Notes under the pieces: model-generated
Databases searched by the model: none
Told to the model about the DNA's origin: nothing
The model's input: only the letters and a program-made list of their open reading frames with translations
Program-made: the position numbers and the translations under genes
Shown: positions 15,929 through 22,042 of the stretch, piece after piece
Position numbering within the stretch: the stretch's first letter is position 1
Layout: each line of letters begins with the position of its first letter
From: Hymenobacter mellowenesis
GTDB taxonomy: Bacteria > Bacteroidota > Bacteroidia > Cytophagales > Hymenobacteraceae
Assembly (NCBI RefSeq): GCF_030581005.1
Contig: NZ_JAUQSX010000014.1
Span: 1-64,000 of the forward strand
DNA: 64,000 nt
Reading direction: 5' to 3'

Positions 15929-16828
15929 CTACGCTTCTATTATCCCGGCTTCGCCGCCTCCAATTTTCTTGACCGGCGCTTGCATTGCTGATAGCATATC
16001 AAATAGCACAGCGGGCGTTTTTAGCAAGCCAGGGTTCTTGTCAAGTAGTTGAGCCAATTCCGGCGAAACCGTTTCAGCCATGATGGCGGGCAGGCCGTTG
16101 CGCGACACTTTCACGACGAGCAGCGAGCCCAACCGCAAAACCGCTTCATCGACGCCATTCAACGAACTGATGAGCGCAGCGGCGGACTCAGCCAGCTTGC
16201 CGGTCGCTTCGGCGGCGGGCAAGGTGATGTGCTGCGTTTCTAACGCCAGTTTGCCCTTTTGAAGGGCTTCGGCGGCGGCGGCCTTGCCCCGGCCCTTGAA
16301 GAAGTACTTCAGGTCTTGAAAAAACGAGCCAAACACCGGCTCGTCTTTGGTTTCTAATTCAAACCCCATCGCTTCCATGAAATCGCCGACGGCGTTCTGG
16401 ATGCGTTCGATGTCGAATAGTTCCAAGTGCTCTTGTGGCAACCCGATGAATACATTCGTTTCAATTCGGGGGTTTCCCATCAAGATATTTGTTGAAATAA
16501 GGGCGGAAGATTCAAACGCCTTGAGGATATCGCCCGATACCACAACATCACCCAACCTCAGGAGGTCGCCCTCGATTTGGTAAGCGGTAGGAGGACCTAG
16601 CTCTATTGACTTAATTACGGTCATACCGCTGTCGATGGGAAACACGTTGCCCATCTGAGTATTTTGCAGCAAAGCCCTCGCCAACGCCTGCGATTGCACC
16701 TGACTCAATTCGATTGAATTGGTAGCGTCCGCTTCGATGCGCAGCGTATGAGCCTGCTTTTCGGCGTCGTACAACACGTAAAATGCGACTGCTCCATTAA
16801 AAATCTGAAACTTGAGCTGCGTATTCAT
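15929..16828 (-). CDS. Hypothetical cargo protein
   Basis: The start at ATG 16828 (MNTQLKFQIFNGAVAFYVL) is preferred, because the longer reading adds an unlikely AT-rich N-terminus. The protein has about 299 residues. The first 120 are beta-rich, a helical middle includes a KYFFKGRGKAAAAEALQKGK segment, and the C-terminal part is helical and hydrophobic but without a membrane span. It is not recognised. It is the last gene of a leftward cluster of five small or medium genes (15929-18129). Confidence 0.65.
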   Translation of the reverse strand: MNTQLKFQIFNGAVAFYVLYDAEKQAHTLRIEADATNSIELSQVQSQALARALLQNTQMGNVFPIDSGMTVIKSIELGPPTAYQIEGDLLRLGDVVVSGDILKAFESSALISTNILMGNPRIETNVFIGLPQEHLELFDIERIQNAVGDFMEAMGFELETKDEPVFGSFFQDLKYFFKGRGKAAAAEALQKGKLALETQHITLPAAEATGKLAESAAALISSLNGVDEAVLRLGSLLVVKVSRNGLPAIMAETVSPELAQLLDKNPGLLKTPAVLFDMLSAMQAPVKKIGGGEAGIIEA

Positions 16829-16881
16829 AAGTTTTTTATTAAAATTTAATATTTTTCCAAGAAACGAGCAGGGACGAGGGG

Positions 16882-17061
16882 TTAAAAACGCCACTCGCGC
16901 CTAAAGTCGGCTAGACTGCGGTACGTCTTGAGCTTGCCAGATGGGGCAGCCAAAAGGATGCTCACCGCCTGGCCCTCTGTTTGGGTCAGCAAGGTGTACT
17001 GCTGGCCGTTGACGTAGCCGTCCTTCCCGTTGGGTCCGATGTAAACTGCGGAAGTAGTCAT
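16882..17061 (-). CDS. Small hypothetical protein
   Basis: This 59-residue ORF runs from ATG 17061. It starts with strands (SAVYIGPNGKDGYVNGQQYT), continues with AVSILLAAPSGKLKTY and ends with a basic helix (LADFRREWRF). The composition suggests a small SH3-like or beta-barrel protein, perhaps nucleic-acid binding. It lies 13 bases after the stop of the next upstream gene and 53 bases before the following one, on the same strand. Confidence 0.6.
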   Translation of the reverse strand: MTTSAVYIGPNGKDGYVNGQQYTLLTQTEGQAVSILLAAPSGKLKTYRSLADFRREWRF

Positions 17062-17074
17062 TACGCTGATGAGA

Positions 17075-17329
17075 TTAGTGCCCCCTCAGTTCGCTTTCAA
17101 CTACCTCTTTAAAAGCAGGACAGCAGATGTTCTCCACTCGTATTTGAAAGCCGTCGGCTTGCGGCTCTATCCGTGGTTCTGGTACGGTACTGTGCTCGGC
17201 GCACGATACGCCCGCGAGCCGCTCCCTGGCTATGCCCAGCGCTTTTTCCTGCGCTAAAGCCGTCATGCGTGCTACCAGTTTATCCGGGTCAAGGGAACCG
17301 CTTTTCTGAATACTAATCTTAAAGCTCAT
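17075..17329 (-). CDS. Small hypothetical protein with conserved cysteines
   Basis: This 84-residue protein has a helical N-terminus (DKLVARMTALAQEKALG) and a C-terminal part with GVSCAEHSTVPEPRIE and IRVENICCPAFKEVVE. Three cysteines and a histidine could form a metal site. It is part of the leftward cargo cluster. The function is unknown. Confidence 0.65.
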   Translation of the reverse strand: MSFKISIQKSGSLDPDKLVARMTALAQEKALGIARERLAGVSCAEHSTVPEPRIEPQADGFQIRVENICCPAFKEVVESELRGH

Positions 17330-17383
17330 AATTCATCTTGGTTAAAGTGAGCAACTAAGATACTCAGCAGCGATTCATCGGAG

Positions 17384-17448
17384 CAACGATTACTCCGCGC
17401 AAAGTGGCCTATTTAGGCTGCGCCGCGGATTCTAGCTTTTAAGGTTGG
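17384..17448. repeat. Extragenic palindromic element, copy 2
   Basis: This element corresponds to 1408-1476. Its core is CCGCG, a GCCTATTTAGGC inner hairpin, and CGCGG. It lies between two leftward small genes. The shared start CAACGATT links it to the ends of the inverted repeats at 18210 and 20801. Confidence 0.55.
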
Positions 17449-17455
17449 AAGACGC

Positions 17456-17716
17456 TCAGCGCCGTATCGCCCGCTCCACCGCGCCCCGAAGCCTTTCGCG
17501 GCCCAGGCGCTCGGTTTCGGTTGGGTGCTGCTGAAGGTAACGGTCGGTCAGGTAGTCAGCAAAAGCATCGGACGCTAGGGCATCGCGCAGACCGCGCGGG
17601 ACACGCACGGCGCAAGTGCGCTTGCCCGATAAGTCCTGTTGAAAGGTGAAGGTCAGCGGGTCAGCAGCGGGGTCTTCCAGGCAGATGCCGATGATGAAGG
17701 TGGCGTTGGATTCCAT
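17456..17716 (-). CDS. Small hypothetical protein
   Basis: This 86-residue protein begins with predicted strands (ATFIIGICLEDP, LTFTFQQDLSG) and ends with charged helices (LGRERLRGAVERAIRR). It resembles small phage or plasmid accessory proteins in size and charge but belongs to no recognised family. It starts 11 bases after the end of the upstream gene at 17728-18129, so they are probably co-transcribed. Confidence 0.6.
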   Translation of the reverse strand: MESNATFIIGICLEDPAADPLTFTFQQDLSGKRTCAVRVPRGLRDALASDAFADYLTDRYLQQHPTETERLGRERLRGAVERAIRR

Positions 17717-17727
17717 GATTCATTGGG

Positions 17728-18129
17728 TTACCACCATTCATGATTGCCCCCATGCTTGCGAAAGAGTGTTTCTTTCAGCTCGGCGATGAAGCGCTGAATC
17801 TCTGATGAGTGCACAAACTCGTAATCTTGGTGAAACTCGGCATTGTTCTCGGAAACTCTAAACACGGGCACCGTCAACAATACCGCTGCATCTCCCTCAA
17901 ATAGCATCTGCTTCGCCGGCTGGTTGTCCCAATGCTCAAATCGAAACCCCATATCCTCTAAGCTGTGCAGGGCATGCATCAAGGCCGGGGAGGACTCGGG
18001 GTTTACTTGGCGCTTTCGATAAGCGTAGATTAGCTTGCGTAACTGCTTTAGAATCGCGTACTCGTTTTCATCGAGCGGCAGTTCAAATCGGACGTGAGCG
18101 TAGTGAGCCGCAGCTTCTTCGATGGTCAT
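17728..18129 (-). CDS. Hypothetical protein, first gene of the leftward cluster
   Basis: This 133-residue protein is mixed alpha/beta: an N-terminal helix, a basic helix (LRKLIYAYRKRQVNP), a middle with FRFEHWDNQPAKQMLFEG and a C-terminal EIQRFIAELKETLF. There is no signal peptide or known motif. It is the promoter-proximal gene of the leftward cluster and diverges from the HTH gene at 18362 across the inverted repeat. Confidence 0.65.
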   Translation of the reverse strand: MTIEEAAAHYAHVRFELPLDENEYAILKQLRKLIYAYRKRQVNPESSPALMHALHSLEDMGFRFEHWDNQPAKQMLFEGDAAVLLTVPVFRVSENNAEFHQDYEFVHSSEIQRFIAELKETLFRKHGGNHEWW

Positions 18130-18192
18130 GCCTACATAGGGAAAAACGATGCTGCCAAGCTACACAGAAAGGCGCCTTTGTCTGCGGTCGGC

Positions 18193-18206
18193 AACGATAT
18201 ATCGTT
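18193..18206. repeat. Perfect 14-bp palindrome beside the inverted repeat
   Basis: AACGATATATCGTT is a perfect palindrome located 3 bases before the 81-bp repeat. It could be an operator for the divergent genes or part of the repeat boundary. Confidence 0.5.
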
Positions 18207-18209
18207 TGA

Positions 18210-18290
18210 CGATTGCCCCGCACTCGCTCGCTACGCTCACTCAGAAGCCTATCGAGCTTCGCTCCGATGGATGGGCAACGATTGGCTTTT
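18210..18290 (+). repeat. 81-bp inverted repeat, left copy
   Basis: This 81-bp segment reappears in reverse complement at 20721-20801 with 5 differences and no gaps (76 of 81 identical by direct reading). Its ends, CGATTGCCCC and GGGCAACGATTGG, are themselves roughly inverted copies. The two copies bracket a 2.4-kb cassette with an HTH gene and module B. Confidence 0.85.
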
Positions 18291-18335
18291 AAATAGTTTT
18301 TTTAGCACAACTATCAACTATTCATAAACAATTAA

Positions 18336-18343
18336 TACATTTG
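18336..18343 (+). promoter_or_regulatory. -7 box of the HTH gene
   Basis: TACATTTG matches TAnnTTTG and lies 18 bases before ATG 18362. No clear -33 TTG is found at 19-21 bases. The upstream AACTATCAACTAT direct repeat may be an operator. Confidence 0.5.
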
Positions 18344-18361
18344 CAGCGTAATAAATGCATT

Positions 18362-18607
18362 ATGAAAACGCAAGACATCAAAAAAAGACGCAAAGCATTG
18401 GGATGGAGCCAAGCTGAGCTAGGGGCAAAAATTGGCATTACCAACGAAACAAGCGCTAAAAGCCTGTTTTCTAAATATGAAAAGGCAGATGCCCCAGCCG
18501 GGCTTGTGAGTGAAGAGCGCCTTGCGGCCATTGATAAAGCCCTTTCTGACGAAGAGCAGTTGCGCCGTGATTTTGAAGCGTTTAAGGCAGGGAGAGCCTC
18601 AAAATAA
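18362..18607 (+). CDS. Small helix-turn-helix regulator
   Basis: This 81-residue protein starts at ATG 18362. Residues about 5-55 form an HTH-XRE-like domain (KKRRKALGWSQAELGAKIG, then a recognition region with a SLFSKYEKADAP insertion). The C-terminal helix (SDEEQLRRDFEAFKAG) could dimerise. It is inside the inverted-repeat cassette, directly upstream of module B. It may control itself and the module through the TACGTA-containing sequences that follow it. Confidence 0.75.
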   Translation: MKTQDIKKRRKALGWSQAELGAKIGITNETSAKSLFSKYEKADAPAGLVSEERLAAIDKALSDEEQLRRDFEAFKAGRASK

Positions 18608-18608
18608 A

Positions 18609-18650
18609 AGTACGTATTAGTACGTATTTTGAGCCTTCGGGCTCTTTTTT
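18609..18650 (+). terminator. Direct repeats AGTACGTATT and terminator of the HTH gene
   Basis: Two adjacent AGTACGTATT copies (18609-18628) contain TACGTA palindromes. GAGCC-ttc-GGGCTC with a T run (18631-18650) follows as an intrinsic terminator. A third TACGTA overlaps the start of the module B -7 region at about 18683-18688. Confidence 0.65.
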
Positions 18651-18686
18651 GTCGTGGTTACTATCAACTTTTAGTTGTTAGTTACG

Positions 18687-18830
18687 TATATTTGTACAGT
18701 TCCAAAAGGGAGCGCCCGCACAGACCCAAACGAAAAGAGGCCAGATGCTAGAACATCTGACCTCCCGAAAACAGGTGCTAGAACACCTGAAATCTAAGCG
18801 GGGATTTTTCAACCCCCCCACACACCACAA
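18687..18830 (+). promoter_or_regulatory. Promoter and structured leader of module B
   Basis: TATATTTG (18687-18694) is a consensus -7 box. The following GTTCCAAAAGGGAGCGCCCG and the hairpin series match the leader at 1766-1903. The first stem (CAGATG-ctagaa-CATCTG) differs from copy A on both arms yet pairs better. The second (CAGGTG-ctagaa-CACCTG) is conserved. The third has the GGGG-attttt-CCCC form. Confidence 0.65.
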
Positions 18831-19295
18831 ATGTACACCCCCGAAACCGCCGCCCAAACGGCCCAACAGGCAGCCGCGCAAGTAAACGCCCTGCGCGCCC
18901 TCATTTTAGACCTGCTCTTCGCCTCGCCGGTCATTACCGCTCAGGAGTGGGCAACGGCTGTCGAGCGCACGAGCAACACGCTCAGCGTCGCCACCCTCGC
19001 CAAATGGTACCGCAACACGGTGGCCGAAATCGCTCGGCGCGAAGCCCAAGCGCAGCCGGTTACCTACGCCACGAATGAGCAGAAAGAGCAGATTATTCGC
19101 CTGCTCAACCACCCGGCCGTGACACGCCCGAAAAAGACGAAAATCCTGCTGCGCATCAACCGCTACGAAGCCACCGCTGCCGAGCAACTCATTGCTGACC
19201 TGACGGCCCTCACCACCGCCCCGGCCCCGAAAGGGGGGGGGGGCGCGCGGGTGGGCGCGTCGGGCGAATTGGTGGGCTTTACGCTGGCTGCTTAA
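18831..19295 (+). CDS. Module B protein 1, paralogue of 1904-2353
   Basis: This 154-residue protein matches the module A protein through most of its length, including EWATAVERTSNT, TLAKWYRN and EQIIRLLNHPAVTRPKKTK. The insert AQQAAAQ near the N-terminus and scattered substitutions show that it has diverged, so this is not an assembly duplicate. It has no recognised catalytic motif. It is probably a small helical phage or plasmid accessory protein. Confidence 0.8.
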   Translation: MYTPETAAQTAQQAAAQVNALRALILDLLFASPVITAQEWATAVERTSNTLSVATLAKWYRNTVAEIARREAQAQPVTYATNEQKEQIIRLLNHPAVTRPKKTKILLRINRYEATAAEQLIADLTALTTAPAPKGGGGARVGASGELVGFTLAA

Positions 19296-19307
19296 TTCGG
19301 CCCGGCC

Positions 19308-19529
19308 ATGAAGCGCACCCCCGCCCGCCGCCACGCCGCCCGCCAAAAAGCCGCCGCGCTGACCGTACTTGCCTCCAATGAGCAACAAGGGCAACTGCTC
19401 TACCTGCTCAACCACCGCGCCGCCCCGCGCACCCTGAAAATCGGGCTGCTGCTCAGCATTCGCCGGCTGCGCGAAATCGACGCGCTGCGCTGGATTCTTT
19501 TTCTCGCCGCTTGCCCCGTTGCGGAATGA
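19308..19529 (+). CDS. Module B protein 2, paralogue of 2366-2629
   Basis: This 73-residue basic protein shares NEQQGQLLYLLNHRAAPR and EIDALRWIL with its module A counterpart. It stops about 12 residues earlier, because its TGA overlaps the ATG of the inserted gene at 19526. The overlap suggests translational coupling and an insertion of that extra gene into the module. Confidence 0.75.
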   Translation: MKRTPARRHAARQKAAALTVLASNEQQGQLLYLLNHRAAPRTLKIGLLLSIRRLREIDALRWILFLAACPVAE

Positions 19530-19882
19530 ACCGCGCCCCCTGGATAGCACAGCAGCACGGTCGAAAGGCCGTGCTGTATGTCGTGCGCGTGTACGGCAAC
19601 GGCGAGGCGTTCTGCAAAATCGGCATCACGTTCGACCTGACCCGCCGCTTTTCGCGCCTGCGCTTCGCGGGCTACAAGTGGCGCACGTTGGCGAGGTTTA
19701 GCAGCTACAACGCGGGCAAGGTCTTCGACTTAGAGCAGGCGCTTCACCAACGCTTTGCGGCTCTGTCTTACGTGCCACTGCTGCCGTTTTCGGGCGAAAC
19801 GGAATGCTACGGCGACGCGGCCCCGATACTAGCGGCCTTGCCCGCAAAGACGTTTTTCTTAAAGCCCACGATTGATATTTAA
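19526..19882 (+). CDS. T5orf172/MUG113-like GIY-YIG-related protein
   Basis: This 118-residue protein starts at ATG 19526, overlapping the previous stop (ATGA). The pattern LYVVRVYGNGEAFCKIGITF followed by DLTRRFSRLR fits the T5orf172/MUG113 branch of the GIY-YIG fold: a tyrosine, then KIGxT, then an arginine-containing helix. It ends close to the next nuclease gene. It has no counterpart in module A, so it is a module B addition. Confidence 0.7.
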   Translation: MNRAPWIAQQHGRKAVLYVVRVYGNGEAFCKIGITFDLTRRFSRLRFAGYKWRTLARFSSYNAGKVFDLEQALHQRFAALSYVPLLPFSGETECYGDAAPILAALPAKTFFLKPTIDI

Positions 19883-19886
19883 GGTC

Positions 19887-20672
19887 ATGCAATTCAACAT
19901 TTCAGCCGAACATAAACACGCTTCGGGCGTGTACATTATCCGCAATTCGATAAATGCGAAGGTTTACGTCGGCAGCGCGGCGAACTTTTGGAAGAGGTAT
20001 CAAAAGCACGTTAGTAATCTCACTATCGGCAACCATCACTCACAGCCCTTTCAGCGATTTTCTAACAAATACGGAAACGGCTGCATGAGCTTTGAACTAC
20101 TCGAAGCGGCCCCTTCCACGAAAGAGGAACTGATATGCTGCGAACAAAAGTGGATAGACTTTTACAATGCGGCAAACAAAGCGCAAGGATACAATATGGC
20201 CCCGGCCGCTGGTTCTTTGCTGGGATATAAGCGCCCATTCAAAAAGAAGGGGCCGCTATCTGAAAAAGTTAAGCAGCTACTCTCGGAGCACAGAAAGCAG
20301 AACCCGATTATCCTCAATCCAGAGCAACGCGAGCGGCAACGGGCGGCGGTCAGCGCAGCCGCTAAGCTGAAAAAAGGCAAGCCGGCCACCCCGCGAACTG
20401 CCGAGCAACGCGAGCGGCAACGGACAGCAGTAATCGCAGCAAATACAGGCCGGAAAATGAACCCCGAATCTGTGAGAAAATTATCAGAAGCCCGTAAAGG
20501 CAAGAAGCGTGACCCCGCAGTGGGCGCAAAAATTTCGGCAGCGTTGGCAGCAAAGAAGGCGCAAGGTGCTACACTAGGACGGCCCAAAGGCGTAGTATTC
20601 ACCGCAGAGCATCGGCAGAATATATCGGCAGCGTTGGCAGCAAAGAGGGTGCAGCAGCCTCAAGTTTCATAA
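19887..20672 (+). CDS. GIY-YIG homing endonuclease, module B
   Basis: This protein has 261 residues from ATG 19887. The N-terminus (MQFNISAEHKHASGVYIIRN) is nearly the same as that of the module A nuclease, followed by VYVGS and a basic helix. The C-terminal half is a chain of NUMOD3-like basic repeats (PEQRERQRAAVSAA, AEQRERQRTAVIAA, AEHRQNISAALAA). It is longer than the copy A enzyme because of extra repeats, so the DNA-binding region has expanded. It is probably a free-standing homing endonuclease. Confidence 0.87.
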   Translation: MQFNISAEHKHASGVYIIRNSINAKVYVGSAANFWKRYQKHVSNLTIGNHHSQPFQRFSNKYGNGCMSFELLEAAPSTKEELICCEQKWIDFYNAANKAQGYNMAPAAGSLLGYKRPFKKKGPLSEKVKQLLSEHRKQNPIILNPEQRERQRAAVSAAAKLKKGKPATPRTAEQRERQRTAVIAANTGRKMNPESVRKLSEARKGKKRDPAVGAKISAALAAKKAQGATLGRPKGVVFTAEHRQNISAALAAKRVQQPQVS

Positions 20673-20674
20673 AC

Positions 20675-20704
20675 AAAAAAACCGGCCGTGAAAGCCGGTT
20701 TTTT
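20675..20704 (+). terminator. Intrinsic terminator of module B
   Basis: AAAACCGGC pairs with GCCGGTTTT and a T run follows. It ends the cassette just before the right inverted repeat. Confidence 0.8.
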
Positions 20705-20720
20705 GCGTTCTGCGAGCAGT

Positions 20721-20801
20721 AAAAGCCAATCGTTGCCCGTTCATCGGAGCGCAGCTCGATAGGCTTCTGAGTGAGCGCAGCGAGTGAGTGCGGGGCAATC
20801 G
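20721..20801 (-). repeat. 81-bp inverted repeat, right copy
   Basis: This is the reverse complement of 18210-18290 with five substitutions. It lies directly after the module B terminator, so the two repeats enclose exactly one HTH gene and one module. Confidence 0.85.
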
Positions 20802-20873
20802 TTGGGGGCAGGCCTGCGCATAAGAAAAATCTTGGACTTATTTGTCGCAACTTGTAACAACTTGTAAAAAATT

Positions 20874-20923
20874 TTATCATTGATAATGAACACGTTAAAA
20901 ATATTATTACTGGTAATAATATT
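20874..20923. promoter_or_regulatory. Two palindromes, candidate operators
   Basis: TTATC-att-GATAA (20874-20886) and the perfect 24-bp inverted repeat AATATTATTAC-tg-GTAATAATATT (20900-20923) lie in an AT-rich stretch about 30 bases before a consensus -7 box. They look like repressor sites for the rightward transcript. Confidence 0.55.
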
Positions 20924-20953
20924 GTGCTTTTATCAAAAGTCTTGACGTTCTCG

Positions 20954-20961
20954 TACCTTTG
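20954..20961 (+). promoter_or_regulatory. -7 box of the rightward antisense transcript
   Basis: TACCTTTG is a consensus -7 element. No TTG lies at the usual distance, so activity may depend on an activator or be weak. The transcript would begin near 20968. Confidence 0.45.
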
Positions 20962-20976
20962 GCTTAAGTAAAGAGC

Positions 20977-21017
20977 AAAAAAAAGAGGGACGGTGTGCTC
21001 CCAGCACAGCGCCCCTC
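20977..21017 (-). terminator. Terminator of the small hydrophobic peptide gene
   Basis: On the minus strand GAGGGGCGCTGTGCT and AGCACACCGTCCCTC form a long stem, followed directly by a run of eight T. It ends the leftward transcript of the peptide gene. Confidence 0.75.
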
Positions 21018-21025
21018 CGGGTCAC

Positions 21026-21169
21026 CTACTTCAGCAGAAAATTGACAAGTAGTGCAAGTAAATAAGCACCTAAAGCCGTTCCAGCAGCTTTGAAAATGCC
21101 ATTTACTAGTCCTAACAGTGCCGATTCAGCAGCTTTAGACAGTAACCCTTTCTCGCTCTTAGTGTCCAT
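21026..21169 (-). CDS. Small hydrophobic peptide, type I toxin-like
   Basis: This 47-residue ORF runs from ATG 21169. It has a charged N-terminus (MDTKSEKG), an amphipathic middle and a hydrophobic C-terminal helix (LGAYLLALLVNFLLK). A consensus -7 box (minus strand TATCTTTG, 21306-21299) lies about 130 bases upstream and a strong terminator follows the stop. An opposing transcript covers the gene. Size, hydrophobicity and architecture match pore-forming type I toxins; a small phage membrane peptide without toxicity is the alternative. Confidence 0.6.
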   Translation of the reverse strand: MDTKSEKGLLSKAAESALLGLVNGIFKAAGTALGAYLLALLVNFLLK

Positions 21170-21286
21170 GATAGAGTACTAGATGATTAGGGAGTTGAAC
21201 CATCCCTCACATCTCGAAACCCCGGTTGTTTCCAGCAGCCGGGGTTTCTCCTTTTTAGGGGAGCAACTTGGCGGAGGACATACCAT

Positions 21287-21538
21287 TTGCGAGTTGAACA
21301 AAGATACTACGTCATTTCGTGGGTTTTACTAGACAGTAGTACCATCAGTGCCACTATTTTCAGGATTCGTCCTCATTGGCGCCTTTGGGTTTGGTTGCTG
21401 CTTCTTTTCATTGAAGGTTTTGGCTGGGTGAATTGTGACATGCAGGCAAGTGAATACTATATAAGCCGGCTATTTCTTACCCGTCAGGCGATTCTGCTTT
21501 TGTACTCTTTGGTTTTCGCTTCGTTAGCGATTAAGTAG
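21287..21538 (+). CDS. Doubtful small membrane protein
   Basis: An 83-codon frame starting at TTG 21287 encodes two hydrophobic segments (LWVWLLLLFIEGFGW and AILLLYSLVFASLA). It has no ATG and its beginning overlaps the minus-strand promoter box of the peptide gene, so it may be fortuitous. If real, it would be a two-span membrane protein before the lipoprotein gene. Apart from this frame, 21,310-21,550 holds nothing that can be recognised. Confidence 0.25.
   Translation: MRVEQRYYVISWVLLDSSTISATIFRIRPHWRLWVWLLLLFIEGFGWVNCDMQASEYYISRLFLTRQAILLLYSLVFASLAIK
21299..21306 (-). promoter_or_regulatory. -7 box for the peptide gene
   Basis: The minus strand reads TATCTTTG, matching TAnnTTTG. The transcript would carry a leader of about 120 nt with the GAAACCCCGG hairpin before the peptide ORF. 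Confidence 0.5.
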
Positions 21539-21558
21539 CGTCTGCGTAGTTTGGCGGC

Positions 21559-21963
21559 ATGAAAAAGATTCTGCTCTTCTCGGCGCTCTTGGCTGCGGCT
21601 GGCTGCGGCTCTGCTCCTACCGAAACCGCTGCCACCACCGCCACGAATCCAATTAGCCAAGAGGAAGCCGACCGGGCAGCTATTCAAGCGTACATGAAGC
21701 AAACGCTCGATGACCCGGCGAGCTATCAGCCGGTCTCATTGGAAGCAGAAGGCAGCTTCACTCGCGCCGATTCTATTCGGGTGCGCCTGGCTATGGGAGC
21801 TGATACTCGCGGAGCTTCAATAGGCTCTGCCGATTCGACTACGACAATAGGCAGGGAATACGAGCATAAGTACCGGGCGAAGAACAAGCTCGGCGGGCTT
21901 GTTCTTCAGCGGGAATATGCAGTTGTTTTTGACAACGGAAAGGTTTTGACCTATCGACTTTGA
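21559..21963 (+). CDS. Small lipoprotein, paralogue of 24812-25315
   Basis: This 134-residue protein has a lipoprotein signal (MKKILLFSALLAAAGC; the lipidated Cys is residue 16) followed by a Thr/Ala-rich linker. The C-terminal domain has YMKQTLDDPASYQPVS and HKYRAKNKLGGLVLQ, both shared with the lipoprotein on the other side of the tape-measure gene. It would be anchored in the outer membrane. A superinfection-exclusion or lysogenic-conversion role is possible, by analogy with other prophage lipoproteins. Confidence 0.75.
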   Translation: MKKILLFSALLAAAGCGSAPTETAATTATNPISQEEADRAAIQAYMKQTLDDPASYQPVSLEAEGSFTRADSIRVRLAMGADTRGASIGSADSTTTIGREYEHKYRAKNKLGGLVLQREYAVVFDNGKVLTYRL

Positions 21964-21966
21964 TTG

Positions 21967-22002
21967 AATAGCCACAAAGGGCGCGCGCCTCATTTCTTAG
22001 GT
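21967..22002 (+). promoter_or_regulatory. Phage late-expression element, copy B
   Basis: AATAGCCACAAAG, a GC-rich segment and CTCATTTCTTAGG occur with the same spacing as in copies A and C. Here the adjacent ATG (22003) is out of frame with the tape-measure gene; the true start is 40 bases further on. A 30-base dyad, ATGACTAGCA with TGCTAGTCAT (22003-22032), fills the gap. Confidence 0.65.
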
Positions 22003-22042
22003 ATGACTAGCAACAAGCAAGCTGCTAGTCATTTCCTAGACT

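Larger units (their letters stand above)
20968..21256 (+). ncRNA. Candidate antisense RNA opposing the small peptide gene
   Basis: A rightward transcript from the -7 box at 20954 would run through the whole complement of the peptide gene and end at the hairpin 21216-21248 (GAAACCCCGG with CCGGGGTTTC), which is followed by a T-rich stretch on this strand. It would be about 290 nt and fully overlap the leftward message. There is no protein-like ORF on this strand. This layout is that of type I toxin-antitoxin loci; expression is not shown. Confidence 0.45.

Noticed and set aside
20922..20944. Complete -33/-7 promoter for the antisense RNA
   Set aside because: The nearest TTG motifs are 29 and 9 bases from the -7 box, not 19-21, so only the -7 element is reported.
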